A stretch of DNA of 64,000 bases, from assembly GCA_033807775.1 (NCBI GenBank), contig CM066319.1, forward strand, positions 139,860,983 through 139,924,982, read 5' to 3'. The stretch is from Saussurea involucrata. Lineage: Eukaryota > Streptophyta > Magnoliopsida > Asterales > Asteraceae. The position numbers and the translations under genes were made by a program. This document shows positions 25,543-36,429 of the stretch, in pieces (the stretch's first letter is position 1; every line of letters begins with the position of its first letter). The notes beneath the pieces are model-generated. The model saw only the letters and a list, made by a program, of their open reading frames with translations. It made no database searches and was not told the DNA's origin.

Positions 25543-26144
25543 GTTCAAAGAAAAACCTCAAAAAACGAAAAACAGAAGAACACATATAAATACATCAGTC
25601 TGAATATGTGTTATATTCCGTCTGAATATGTGTTATATTCAGTCTGAATATGTGTTATATTCAGACTGAATAAAGGTAGATATTCAAAACGAATAAATGT
25701 TTAAATTTTGTACATTTATTCAGTCTGAATAACTCTATATATTCAGACTGAATAAAGGTAAATATTCAAAACTGAATAAATGTACCTTTATTCACTCTGA
25801 ATATAACACATATACACGATTTCACGTAAAACGGTTAAAACGAGAAAAAAAACTATATCATGATGGATGTCATATCGAAGAGCACGAAATTCTCGTTTTT
25901 TTGATGTAATTTGTTTGATTAAAATGTTAGTAATTTTTGAGATAATTTATTTTAAAATTTAAGGGGGTAAAAGTTTTTTAATTAAAAAAGAAAATAAAAA
26001 GTCAATAAAGGATGCGCTCATTCTAATTTGACGAAAATACTCCTAAAGCTGAATTTTAGGAATGGCTTAAATATGGCTGCGATCAGTGGATGAGATCTGT
26101 CCTCACGTTTACAACTGAAATTTGGTTTTTAAATGAACTTTCCC

Positions 26145-26145
<1 letters not shown>
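24615..26145. mobile_element. TA-flanked non-autonomous element with long (~500 bp) inverted repeats
   Basis: The left end GGGGTGGGTTCAAATAAAAA and the reverse complement of the right end GGGGAAAGTTCATTTAAAAA start long inverted arms. Both share CCAAATTTCAGTT and ATAAACGTGAGGACA-like segments. Further inside, 24895-24990 matches the reverse complement of about 25815-25915. (TA)n lies outside both ends. The core carries two arrays of the short palindrome ATTCAGWCTGAAT (25012-25105 and 25598-25810) and a nested TA-flanked fragment at about 25436-25530. No coding sequence was seen. Mutator-like class is inference. Confidence 0.8.
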
Positions 26146-26178
<33 letters not shown>

Positions 26179-26384
26179 TCCAGAAGTGCTTTAGTAACCT
26201 TACTTCGTAGTCTTACTACCACAAAGTGGCATTAGTTTACTGCATGTTTGAATTTTTCTTTGTGATTAACTTCTTTTTGTGTATTATTGACTGTTTTGCA
26301 TTTTTGCTCAACTTTATTCGTTTCTACAACAGGATATCTAGTTCGTCTTGCAAATGCTAGATCCAAGTCCACCTTCATCCTTGA
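26146..26384. other. Microsatellite and short unassigned spacer
   Basis: (TC)n and (TA)n at 26146-26178, then about 200 bp without a recognised feature. Confidence 0.6.
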
Positions 26385-26540
26385 GTGTGCGTTTGGTACA
26401 TTGGACATGACAGAATAGACAGAACAGGGATTCTTGTTCCACGTTTGGCAGCACTGTATGCATGTGAAACAGACTGGAACAGAGTGGAACAAAAGTGAAA
26501 CAAACATGTTCTACCCCCATCCCATGGAACAAGGTGAAAC

Positions 26541-26914
26541 CAAGGTTCTAAATAGCGTGAGGCGTTGCGTGGCGGTGAGGCCAAGCTTCAAGCCTTAGGA
26601 GTTACGGCGAGCCACGACGTTTATCAAGGCGTGACTTATGGCGGCAAATGTCTATATCATATATAATATTATATATAAAAAATATATGTTTTATATTATT
26701 ACTCGATGATTCAATGATAATAAACACGTTAAATTAGGTCATATATTAAAAACAAGAAAATATAACATTAAAAATGTAAAGAAAAATCAGATATCGCATC
26801 ACAGAAGACCGCACATTAGGCCATGGCGTGCCACAGATATAACGTGGCGTGAAACCCAAACCTTAAGCCACGGCGCGCCATGGCGGCTATTGCGGCGATC
26901 CTTTTAGAACAGTG
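26541..26914. mobile_element. hAT-type MITE, 374 bp, 8-bp TSD
   Basis: Ends CAAGGTTCTAAA and (reverse complement of right end) CACTGTTCTAAA. Perfect 8-bp duplications GGTGAAAC lie at 26533-26540 and 26915-26922. The interior has repeated GGCG/GCCACG phrases (GGCGTTGCGTGGCGG, CCACGGCGCGCCATGGCGG) that can self-pair. Confidence 0.88.
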
Positions 26915-27467
26915 GGTGAAACAGACTTCTGTTTTACCAATATAACCTCAAAATAAAATCTAATTCTTTTCTAAAACATTAAATACACATTCTTATAATA
27001 TTTTATTCATTCTTAATTTTTTTTTTGAAAAGAAATGATTGCGTCACGATCGTGCTTCAGCCAAGCCATCACCCGATCAGGAGAACAATCCTATCATTAA
27101 ACTTTTGACCGTTATAGAAAACATTAATACAAAGCGAAATGAAAGACTGAAATACACCGTAACATTTTGGATAAGATAAAAAACGAAAGTCTCTCATAGT
27201 CAAGTGAGCCGCTTCGTTAGTTTGTCTATCCACCGCATGGATCGAGAAAATCTCCCGACGAACCTGAACTTTCCGAGGAAAGGCAAGGCCCCTGCAGTTC
27301 CAACTGGAGGCGATCAATGAATTGATTCCTCTTCTTTTTTGCACAATCACAGCCGGAAGGTAAGGAGAAACAGTGGAAATGTGCCACTTTTCTTTGACGA
27401 TTTCCTCCTTTTTGAAAGTGGGTATAGTCCACTTTAATTTCTTGATTTTTCCTATTTGCTGATCATG

Positions 27468-28060
27468 TCAAGTAACCGAGATAAAATTAATTTTCTTACT
27501 GAGATTGTAGGGGTATCGGAATTTCCAACGTTTACGGTATTTCCACATTTTTGCTACCATTAACATTACTAAGTACTCTTCAGAGGCTTTGACAATTTCA
27601 CCATAGGCTTCGTTGTAAAAGTCGTGGAGTTTGGTGGCGATGGTCAGGAGATCTTCCATTGTATCACCGATAAACGTAATTATGGTCGTCGGAGTGGAGC
27701 CGAACGACTTCTTCTCAGATATGAGAGCCACAGAGGGATTCAAAGCCACAGGGGGGATTTAGAAGTTGAAACCTCTATAAATCGAAGCACGTTGATGACG
27801 GAGAACTTACCGGCGGTGGGTTTAAATTTGAAATCTGAGAGAGACAAGGAGAGAGAGAGAGTCCCAACGGCAGCAGGCAGCGGCGGCAGCAGGTCTAGAG
27901 GCGACAGCAGCGGCGGCAGCGGCGGCGGCGGCGGCGGCGGCGGCGGCAGCGGGTCTAGCGGCGGCAATGCGGACGTTGGAGGCAGCGGCAGGCAGCCGAC
28001 AACTGGGCGGCAGACCGTTAGCCGGCGGCTGGCTTTCTCTCTAACCCTAAACTCTCTCAT
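27468..28060 (-). pseudogene. Gene-like 5' segment, GC-rich leader plus 93-codon ORF, unidentified
   Basis: On the minus strand a leader rich in GCC/CCG and CTCTCTCT (28060 to about 27760) precedes an ATG at 27749. That opens a 93-codon frame beginning MALNPSVALISEKKSFG and containing ITFIGDTMEDLLTIATKL and HDFYNEAYGEIVKASEEY. The Asp/Glu-rich helical look and the leader resemble the first exon of a host gene, cut off downstream near 27470. I do not recognise the family. Its position inside a probable transposon suggests capture. It could also be a chance frame. Confidence 0.35.
27878..27992. repeat. (GGC)n / CAGCGGCGG trinucleotide cluster
   Basis: A run of GGC triplets with interspersed AGC, a sharp GC island in AT-rich DNA. 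It creates spurious Gly-rich and Pro-rich ORFs on the two strands. Confidence 0.95.
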
Positions 28061-28499
28061 TCATTCTTAAATTTTATTTATTGTATTTTGTGTTTTTTAC
28101 ATTTTCACTTTAATGTCCTCAAAATATTATTTTTATATGATTTCTATTTTTTGATTAATTTATGTAAATTATAAAATATTCATAGTAGAAAAATATAGAA
28201 TATGTTAGAAAAAAAATTAAAAACTACATAAACTTTTTATTTTGCACTTTATAATAATGTACTTTATTATAAAAAAATAGTTATTTCATTATAATTTAAT
28301 AAATTATGAAATTAAACAAAATATATAAAATATATAAACAACTTATTAGGGGTAAATTGATCATGTTATCTGTTATGTTTTGTCCAGTTCTGTCTTACCA
28401 AACGTTGAACAGTTGTTTTGTCCTGTCACGTTTTGTCCTGTCTTGTCTTGTCTGCATATCAAACGCTATAACCGGTCCATATGCGTATGAGTGTTAATA

Positions 28500-28820
28500 G
28501 GAGGGAAGCCAAATTTTCACATAGCAGAACTCTTGGTAAGAATATTTTGTAGTTATTCGAAGGATTGTTAGACCATCCACACACCTGCAAGACCATATTC
28601 CTTTCACAAGTGTCACATCAGCTTTGCAATAACACCATCCACACACATGCAATACCAAACTCCTTTTTAAACTAATAAATTATAATATAAATAATTATAA
28701 TATAAATAATATAGATAATTATAATATAACTAATAAATTAATTATAAAATATAGATAACTAAAATTTTACTTTTGTTTTCTTTTACTATGTTTTGTGTAA
28801 ATATAATTTAATTAACAAAT
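28500..28820. other. Unassigned AT-rich DNA upstream of the NAM-like fragment
   Basis: Two related phrases with CCATCCACACACCTGCAA and CCATCCACACACATGCAA lie about 55 bp apart (28574 and 28630). No gene and no bounded element were identified. Confidence 0.5.
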
Positions 28821-28827
28821 AAAATAC

Positions 28828-29040
28828 ATGGATATATTCACGGACATTGTGCAAGAACGAGAAAGGAAAAAAGAAGAACGTGAGAATAAAAAAGAAGAAC
28901 GTGAGAAGAAAAAAGAAGAACATCGAAAACAAAAGTTGGCAATTAAATTGATGGAAATGGATACATCAACAATGACTCCGGCACAACGAAGTTTGTACGA
29001 AAAAACAAATTCACATGCTTTTAAACGAATGATGATGTAA
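28828..29040 (+). pseudogene. Fragment similar to the C-terminus of NAM-associated / Harbinger-accessory proteins
   Basis: A 70-codon frame has three Lys/Glu-rich helical repeats (ERKKEEREN, KKEEREKKKEEHRKQK) followed by LMEMDTSTMTPAQRSLYEK. The pattern of a charged coiled coil and then a 'MD.s.MTP.Q...YEK' tail is familiar from NAM-associated C-terminal domains found in plant Harbinger-related and Myb-like proteins. No upstream Myb/SANT domain is present, so this is a remnant or a captured end. Confidence 0.5.
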
Positions 29041-29317
29041 TATTTATGTTATATTTACTTATGTAATTTTTTTATGCTTGTGTACGTTTATCTATTAGTA
29101 TTTGTATTTTTGTTATTTTTATATTAATGTACTTTTAATTTAGCAGTTTAAATAAAAAACATTGCATAAAAGTATCATTTTTTTTAAAATAAAGCGTGGG
29201 TAAGAAATTTTAATAAAAATATTAAAAAAATAATGTTCAAATAAACTAATAAATAAATTAAATTTAATAAACATATTAATAATAACTAATATTTAAACAA
29301 ACAAACTAACTAATCAA

Positions 29318-29885
29318 TCAATATATATATATAAAGAAGAATGTTTGAGAGTGAGTTAAGGAAAGGCCTCCATGGCCATTTATCTATTTTTCTACAATTT
29401 TGATTTATTTTAAATATAAGCAATACATAAAATGTTCTCATTAATTACAAAAAAAATTAATTTTTTATTTTATAATTTTATAACATGGATAACAATCAAT
29501 ATAAATCAAATACTTATTTTAATATGTTATGTTTTTTTATTCTTTAGTAGACTAACAATGCTTATAAAATAAAAATATTTTTAATAATGTATGTTTTTGT
29601 TTATTTACATTTTTATGGATAATCTAACAATACTTATAAATCAAAACTTATTTAATAATATATATATTTTTTATTTATTTAATTTTTTGTTTTTCTTAAT
29701 AAGTTAACAATGATTATAAACTAAAACTTTTAAATTGTTTTGTTTTCTTAATAAGCTAACAAAACTTTTCATTTTTTAATTTTTAATTTTATAAGATAGA
29801 TAACAATGCTTATAAATTAAATACTTATTTTAATAAATTATATATTTTTTTATCATTTAGTAGGCTAACATCAATATATCAATAT

Positions 29886-29916
<31 letters not shown>

Positions 29917-31730
29917 GAAAAATGTATGAGAGTGAGTTAAGGAGAGGCATCCATGACCATTTATCTATTTTTCTACAATTTTAATTTATTTTAAATAAAA
30001 GCAATACATTAAATGTTCTCATTAATTACAAAAAAAATTTATTTTTTATTTTATAATTTTATAACATGGATAACAATCAATATAAATCAAATACTTATTT
30101 TAAAATGTTATGTTTTTTTATTCTTTAGTAGGCTAACAATGCTTATAAAATAATTTTTTTTAATAATGTATGTTTTTGTTTATTTACATTTTTATGGATA
30201 ATCTAACAATACTTATAAATCAAAACTTATTTAATAATATATATTTTTTTTATTTAATTTTTTGTTTTTCTTAATAAGTTAATAATGATTATAAACTAAA
30301 ACTTTTAAATTGTTTTATTTTCTTAATAAGCTAACAAAATTTTTCATTTTTTAATTTTTAATTTTATAAGATAGATAACAATGCTTATAAATTAAATACT
30401 TATTTTAATATGTTATATATATTTTTATCTCTTAGTAGGCTAACAATGCTTATAAATCAAAAATCTTTTTAATATTGTATGTTTATTTATTTATTTACAT
30501 TTTTATGGATAACCTAACATCAATATATATATATAAAGAAAAATGTATGAGAGTGAGTTAAGGAGAGGCCTCCATGACCATTTATCTATTTTTCTACAAT
30601 TTTAATTTATTTTAAATATAAGCAATACATTAAATGTTCTCATTAATTACAAAAAAATTTCATTTTTTATTTTATAATTTTATAACATGGATAACAATCA
30701 ATATAAATCAAATACTTATTTTAAAATGTTATGTTTTTTTATTCTTTAGTAGGCTAACAATGCTTATAAAATAAAAATATTTTTAATAATGTATGTTTTT
30801 GTTTATTTACATTTTTATGGATAATCTAACAATACTTATAAATCAAAACTTATTTAATAATATATATTTTTTGTTTATTTAATTTTTTGTTTTTCTTAAT
30901 AAGTTAACAATGATTATAAACTAAAACTTTTAAATTGTTTTATTTTCTTAATAAGCTAACAAAACTTTTAATTTTTTAATTTTTAATTTTATAAGATAGA
31001 TAACAATGCTTATAAATTAAATACTTATTTTAATATGTTATATATATTTTTATCTCTTAGTAGGCTAACAATGCTTATAAATCAAAAATCTTTTTAATAT
31101 TGTATGTTTATTTATTTATTTACATTTTTATGGATAACCTAACAATGCTTATAAATCAAAACTTTTTTAATAAAATATATTTTGTATTTATTTAATTTTT
31201 GTTTTTCTTAGTAAGTTAACAATGATTATAAATCAAAACTTTTAAATTATTTTATTTTTTTAGTAATATCTATACCAATTTTTTAAGATAGATAACAATG
31301 TTTATAAATCAAATATATTTATTTGAATAGGTTATATTTTTTTTATCTTTTAGTAGGTTAACAATGTTTATAAATAAAAATATTTTAATATTGTATGTTT
31401 TTATTTATACATTTTTATGGAGTAACCTAACAATACTTATAAATCAAAACTTATTTAATATAATATACTTTTTATTTATTTGATTTTTGTTTTTATTAAT
31501 AAGTTAACAATGATTATAAATCAAAACTTTTAAATTATTTTATTTTTTTTAGTAAGATCTATACCAATGTTTGTATTCTTTTTATTTTAGTAAGTTAACA
31601 ATACTTAGTTTAATACATTATGGTTTTTTTAGTAAGATAACAACTGTTTATAAATCAATTTTTTAGTAAGTATATTAATCTTTATAATAATATTTGTATT
31701 CACCGCGCAAGGCGCGGTACTGTTACCTAG
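29318..31730 (+). mobile_element. Helitron A, non-coding, internally repetitive
   Basis: The 3' end is textbook. A 7-bp stem (ACCGCGC / GCGCGGT, loop AAG) at 31702-31718 is followed 12 nt later by CTAG at 31727-31730 and then T. The proposed 5' end is TCAATATATATATATAAAG at 29318, preceded by A, giving an A/T target. Inside are three copies of a 5'-type module beginning TATAAAGAAAAATGTATGAGA (near 29330, 29920, 30532). There are also many copies of an AT-rich unit of about 60-110 bp containing AACAATGCTTATAAATCAAA. No coding sequence. The 3' end is sure; the 5' end is less so. Confidence 0.7.
31702..31730 (+). other. Helitron 3' hairpin and CTAG terminus
   Basis: Stem at 31702-31708 and 31712-31718 with loop AAG; CTAG ends at 31730. 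Confidence 0.88.
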
Positions 31731-31898
31731 TATATATATATAAAGGAAAATGTTGGAGAGAGGATTAAGGAGAGGCCTCCATGGCCTTTATCTTTTTTGT
31801 TATAATTTTGATTTATTTTTAATTGATTTCAACACATTAAATGCTTAAACTTTTCATTTTCTTTTTTAATTTAAATTAAAAATCAATATATATCTATA
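31731..31898 (+). mobile_element. 5' part of a Helitron-type repeat unit, interrupted by Helitron B
   Basis: (TA)n then AAAGGAAAATGTTGGAGAGA and AGGCCTCCATGGCC, the same module that recurs five times at 35984-37596. It stops at A31898, where the next Helitron begins. Confidence 0.65.
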
Positions 31899-32930
31899 TC
31901 TATACTATATTATAAAGCATTTAACCCCCAAACTCTTAAAAACAACTTTTAAAGCTTAAAGTACTACATTTTAAAGCACAATCTCTTAAAAACTCTTAAA
32001 TACAACTCTAACAACTTCATGTACAAGTTATATTTGCGAAAAACTTATCACGTTGTGTCCATTCGTTTCCCAAGCCGGCGAACCCATGACGATTGAAGCT
32101 CCCAATGTCATAATTTCAAATTCAAATCCATCCTCCCAACAAGCATTTTCTCATCTTCTCCATCGCTCCTTCTCAGGTTAGGATTATCTCAGTTAAAGTT
32201 TTTTTTTTAATCTCATATTCTCCATCGCTCCTTCTCATATGAATCTACCATACATATTTTCAGTTTTCTTGTTGGTGCCCTAACACTGATTCATTGTTGT
32301 TTTGTGGTAGATTGAAGCCCTCGTCGTCGCCTACCTTTTCTCTCTATCGTCAACCCCGCTTCTGGACCTCTAAACCATCAACAGTTGAGGAAAGGAGAAG
32401 ATTGATTATGTGCTTGTACTTCTGCCCTCCCTTTCTGTCGATTATGCAAATCAACAAACAATTTGAAGCAACTTAAGGTGTTATGATCTTGTGGTAAGTG
32501 TGTTTGCTATTCGATTTCTGGATACAATCTCAAACCCTAAGTTGCATTGTCTCAGACTATAACTTGTGATGTTTTAAGGTACATGAACCAGTAGACACAA
32601 TAGAGATGAAAGCAATGGTGTAAATTCCTGACTCTTTCTTGGTTTGCAAATAAAATTTTGAGTTAGGGATTTGTAGCTTCATTGAATTTTGACATTTGAT
32701 TTTTGTCTTTCTTTTTTGTTTCTATAAAAATTAGGGATTTAGGTAGACCATAAATCGATTTAGGGTTTCTAAGCTCCTCTCACGAAGACCATCGATTTAT
32801 CAGGTTATCGATCTACAAAAGGACACAAATCATGTGTATTTTAAGGAAGAGTATTTATGCCATTCAGCTTATTGACTTCACTTATCAAATTGTGGACTTT
32901 CTTGATGCTGGATTTTACGACTTTTTTAGC

Positions 32931-33505
32931 CGATAAAAAAGAAAAAGGAAGGTGAGGAGAAGAGGATGACCCAAGAAGAGATGCTTCTGGAAGCTGCTCA
33001 AACAGGTTTAGCAAACAAAATTGTGTTTTAGAAATAAATCAGAATGATAACATGGTATATTATTTTTTTACTTTTATGAGAATAATATGTGGCCCTCAGA
33101 TACGATATCTTTCTAAAGATGGCAAGTTTCTTGATAAATCATAAATGTTGAAGTTAATCTTCTTTTTTTAGCATATGCGTTCTTCTAGCTTTATAAATTT
33201 TCTTACCTTATGAATATATTAAGCTAATGTTAACATTTATTTCAGGTTACTCATACCTTGAATTTACTAATGGGATGTCATTTCAATCACAGATTCCTAC
33301 ATCGGCCGCTCCATGTGAGTAGTGATAAAAATTATTCTATGCTGATTGTGTATACAGATTTATCATCAAAAAGCATTTCTGTCCCCTTTCTTCTATTTGT
33401 AGTTTTCTAATTTTAATTTTAAATCTATATTATATATCTTTTCCAGATCCGAAGAAGGCTGTATTTGTAGTTACCGGCCTACTTCTGGCCTCTATTAGAA
33501 TTCTA
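32931..33505 (+). pseudogene. SWC2: Captured exons of SWR1-complex subunit 2 (YL1 family)
   Basis: Four exon pieces are in the correct order and phase. 32931-33005 encodes GEEKRMTQEEMLLEAAQT. 33091-33121 encodes GPQIRYLSKDG. 33246-33314 encodes YSYLEFTNGMSFQSQ. 33447 to about 33500 encodes YPKKAVFVVTGLL. Introns have GT-AG borders, except GC-AG after 33121, so genomic DNA was captured rather than cDNA. In the host, SWC2/YL1 helps the SWR1 remodeller deposit histone H2A.Z. Here the N-terminal region and the end of the C-terminal YL1 domain are missing. The segment between the first two pieces is deleted, so no working protein is expected. Identification rests on recall of the plant SWC2 sequence. 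Confidence 0.85.
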
Positions 33506-34382
33506 AATTCCCATTTTTGATTTAGGTTCTTCATGTTTATAGTACTCAAAACCAAGGCAACCGATTTCTCCTAGTGAAAGGTTCGACTAATTTTGTGTAC
33601 TTGTAAAGTTTGATTTTTTATACTTCTTCTATTAAGAGGTTCATTCATCGGCTGTATTTATTGTTTTCAAGTTTGAAATCGATTACGGTCGGCTAAAGGT
33701 TATTATACTTCTAAAACTTTTGTCTGAACCTGATGCTTGCCTGGTTGATTTCATAAATGTCAAAACATTGTTTAAAATTGTACTATTTATGTTGTTAACT
33801 TTAGGGCTGCTAGAGGTCATAGAATGTATGTGTTCTTATAGAATGGGCCAACAAATATGCATTGGAAGTCATAATTAATTCTAATTTAGTCATATACTAT
33901 TATCAGTTTATGTTGCAACAGGTGGCCTAAGCAGTTGAAAGTACACGTGAAATCTGAATTATTTTTTTGGAAATGATTCAAATATTCTACTGCCATGATT
34001 TCAAATTCTTACCATTATGAGCTTATCCAATTTGTTGATTCAAGCTTCAGTAACGTGTTGCAGGTGCTGGAGTATTGGGCAGGGGCATGCTTGAAATCTT
34101 GTAAGCCTAACTTTACTTGTACTTAACATTTTGATGCCTTCCACATACATTCAATGCTCCATATTGCTAAATAAGTTATGGGTTAAGTACTTGGTTGAAT
34201 GATTTGAGTTAAGTTTTGTTGAATACACTCTCATTGTTGTGAGATTCGAATTGTGGTTATGAGTTCATTCTCAACATCTGCAATTAGGAATGTATATTAA
34301 TGTTGATATAATATATGAATGTGTTGAGTCCTTAACTTTATGATTTTTTGGTGGGATGGATCATGGTATTAGACTATAATAC

Positions 34383-34383
<1 letters not shown>

Positions 34384-34431
<48 letters not shown>
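34384..34431. repeat. (TA)n microsatellite inside Helitron B
   Basis: Uninterrupted TA run of about 48 bp. Confidence 0.95.
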
Positions 34432-34435
<4 letters not shown>

Positions 34436-35110
34436 GCCCTCTTCCTGTCATTTGTAGAATTTAGAACAAATGAAAGTTTAATTTCTGTTTATTCAAAGAA
34501 AGTGAAGGTATCCTGGAAAACAGTGTTTTCTCCACAATATGGATGACCAAGTTTTTTTTTCTCGATACCCGTGAAATTATGTAATTCTTTCACTTCTTCT
34601 ATTTGTGTTTTGTGGACTTATTTTGTGTAAGGCCGGTGCACTAATTAAGGAATTTATAGGTAAAATGTCAGTTATAGTTTTTGGTTTTAGTAAAGTAAGT
34701 GCGTCTCCTTGGTTCGTCTCCTTAGTTCGTCAAATATACTACTTGCAGGTATTATAAACTTCAAGGCCCATCAACAGCAGGTTGCATAAGAGCTTGAAAA
34801 GAAGGTTGCAGGTGATCCAAACTAATAGATTTATTTGTTTAGTTGCATACATAGTCTATTGATAAGATAGAGGAATGCTCATAATGGATTTTAGCTTGCT
34901 TTCAAGTGGATAACAAACAAGGATTGGAGAAACTAGAAAGCTAGCTCCAATCTTATGGAATCCGAAATCAAGGAACCTTATGGATATTGTATGTTCTTTT
35001 GTTTTTGTTTTTAAAAATAATCATCATTAAAATCTCTTCTATTAAAACCATCAAAGCTTCCAAATCGTCTATATTTACGACTCCCGCCGCATTGCGCGGG
35101 TACACAACTA

Positions 35111-35111
<1 letters not shown>

Positions 35112-35151
<40 letters not shown>
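35112..35151. repeat. (TA)n microsatellite between Helitron B and the next element
   Basis: Pure TA run. It serves both as the T side of the Helitron target and the left flank of the element at 35152. Confidence 0.95.
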
Positions 35152-35154
<3 letters not shown>

Positions 35155-35960
35155 AAGGGTTCAATTGAGAAGTCTAAATATTTTGAGAAATAGAGAAGTG
35201 ATCATATCCATTGGATTAAATAATCCACGGTCAAGAAATTCGCGTCACACCTGATTAATGCGCGCGTCCACATTAATTAATAAACGACGCTCAGGGGTAT
35301 TTAGGGTAGTTTCGTAAAATATACGCGGGACAGGTTCATATATGAATTTGTGTGATTCATATATGAACATTTGTGTTCATATATGAACCTTTGTGTTCAT
35401 ATATGAACCTTTGTAATTCACATATAAAATATTTTTAACTAATTCATATATGAACCTTTGTGATTCATATATGAATCAGTTAATTTGTTCATATGAGAAT
35501 TAGTTAAAAAAATTCATATATAAATCATTAAGGTTCATATATGAACACAAAGGTTCATATATGAATCAGTTAAAAAAAGTTTATATGTAAATTACAAAGG
35601 TTCATATATGAACACAAAGATTCATATATGAATCAGTTAATTGGTTCAACTGATTCATATATGAACCTACAATTAATTAGTTTCATATATGAAACACAAA
35701 TGTTCATATATGAATCACAATATTCATATATGAATTAGTTATAAAGAGTTCATATGTGAATTACAAAGGTTCATATATTAACGTATAGTTCATACGTGAA
35801 TCACACAGATTCATATATGAACCCAGCCCGTGTTTTTTGTAAACGGGATGACTAATTACCAAAATACCCTTCCGTGTTCAAAATCAGCGCATTTAATCGA
35901 AGAGTCACGATCACTTCTCTATTTCTCAAAATATTTAGACTTTTCAAATGAACCTAACAC
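35152..35960. mobile_element. TA-flanked TIR element filled with TTCATATATGAA palindromes
   Basis: The left end GGGAAGGGTTCAATTGAGAA and the reverse complement of the right end (TTAGGTTCATTTGAAAA) begin inverted repeats. These share GTCTAAATATTTTGAGAAAT and AGAGAAGTGATC. The core from about 35336 to 35822 holds 15 exact copies of the 12-bp palindrome TTCATATATGAA plus several one-base variants, spaced about 15-40 bp apart. (TA)n lies on both sides. Non-coding. Its termini resemble those of the element at 24615-26145. Confidence 0.85.
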
Positions 35961-36390
35961 AATATATATATATATATATAAAGGAAAATGTTGAAGAGAG
36001 GATTAAGGAGAGACCTCTATGGCCCTTTATCTTTTTTGTTATAATTTTGATTTAATTTTAATTGATTTCAACACATTAAATGCTTAAACTTTTCATTTTC
36101 TTTTTTAATTTAAATTAAAAACCATTAACCAATATATATTTATAATTATATAAAATATTATTTACCTTGCATTTTTAATCATACAATGAATCTAATAATT
36201 TTTATTTAAATTTATAAACTTATTATTATTTTTATTTAATAAATAAGATATATATAATTTTATTAAATAAATTTATTTTTATATAACTTTTTATTTATCT
36301 TTTTTGTAATAATTTTGATTTATTTTTAATTGATTTCAACACATTAAATGCTTAAACTTTTCATTTTCTTTTTTAATTTAAATTAAAAAT

Positions 36391-36429
<39 letters not shown>

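Larger units (their letters stand above)
26385..28470. mobile_element. Probable composite DNA transposon carrying captured gene pieces
   Basis: The left edge GTGTGCGTTTGGTACATT with GACA/GACAGAACAGG repeats resembles the reverse complement of the right edge (GCGTTTGATATGCAGACAAG, then GACAGGACAAAAC repeats). This gives loose, diverged inverted ends of a kind seen in plant DNA transposons. No clean target duplication was found. Inside are a hAT MITE and a GC-rich gene-like 5' segment. Treat limits and class as tentative. Confidence 0.4.
31899..35111 (+). mobile_element. Helitron B (3213 bp) carrying SWC2/YL1 exons
   Basis: The 5' terminus is TCTATACTATATTATAAAG at 31899, preceded by A. The 3' terminus is CTAG at 35108-35111, followed by T and preceded by a hairpin (CCCGC-GC / GCGCGGG) at 35083-35100. 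Both ends, the A/T target and the lack of target duplication meet Helitron rules. It encodes no Rep/helicase, so it is non-autonomous. It holds co-linear exon fragments of a chromatin gene and a (TA)n run at 34384-34431. A repeated phrase CTCCATCGCTCCTTCTCA (about 32157 and 32221) suggests a local duplication. Confidence 0.88.

Noticed and set aside
27069..27432. Possible RNase H tail of a LINE (minus strand, RQTNEAAHLTM)
   Set aside because: A single weak phrase resembling NEAAH, with no RT or upstream RNase H motifs; too little to call.
27624..28070. 148-codon plus-strand Gly/Ser-rich ORF
   Set aside because: Produced by the GGC repeat; the opposite strand gives the better leader-plus-ATG arrangement.
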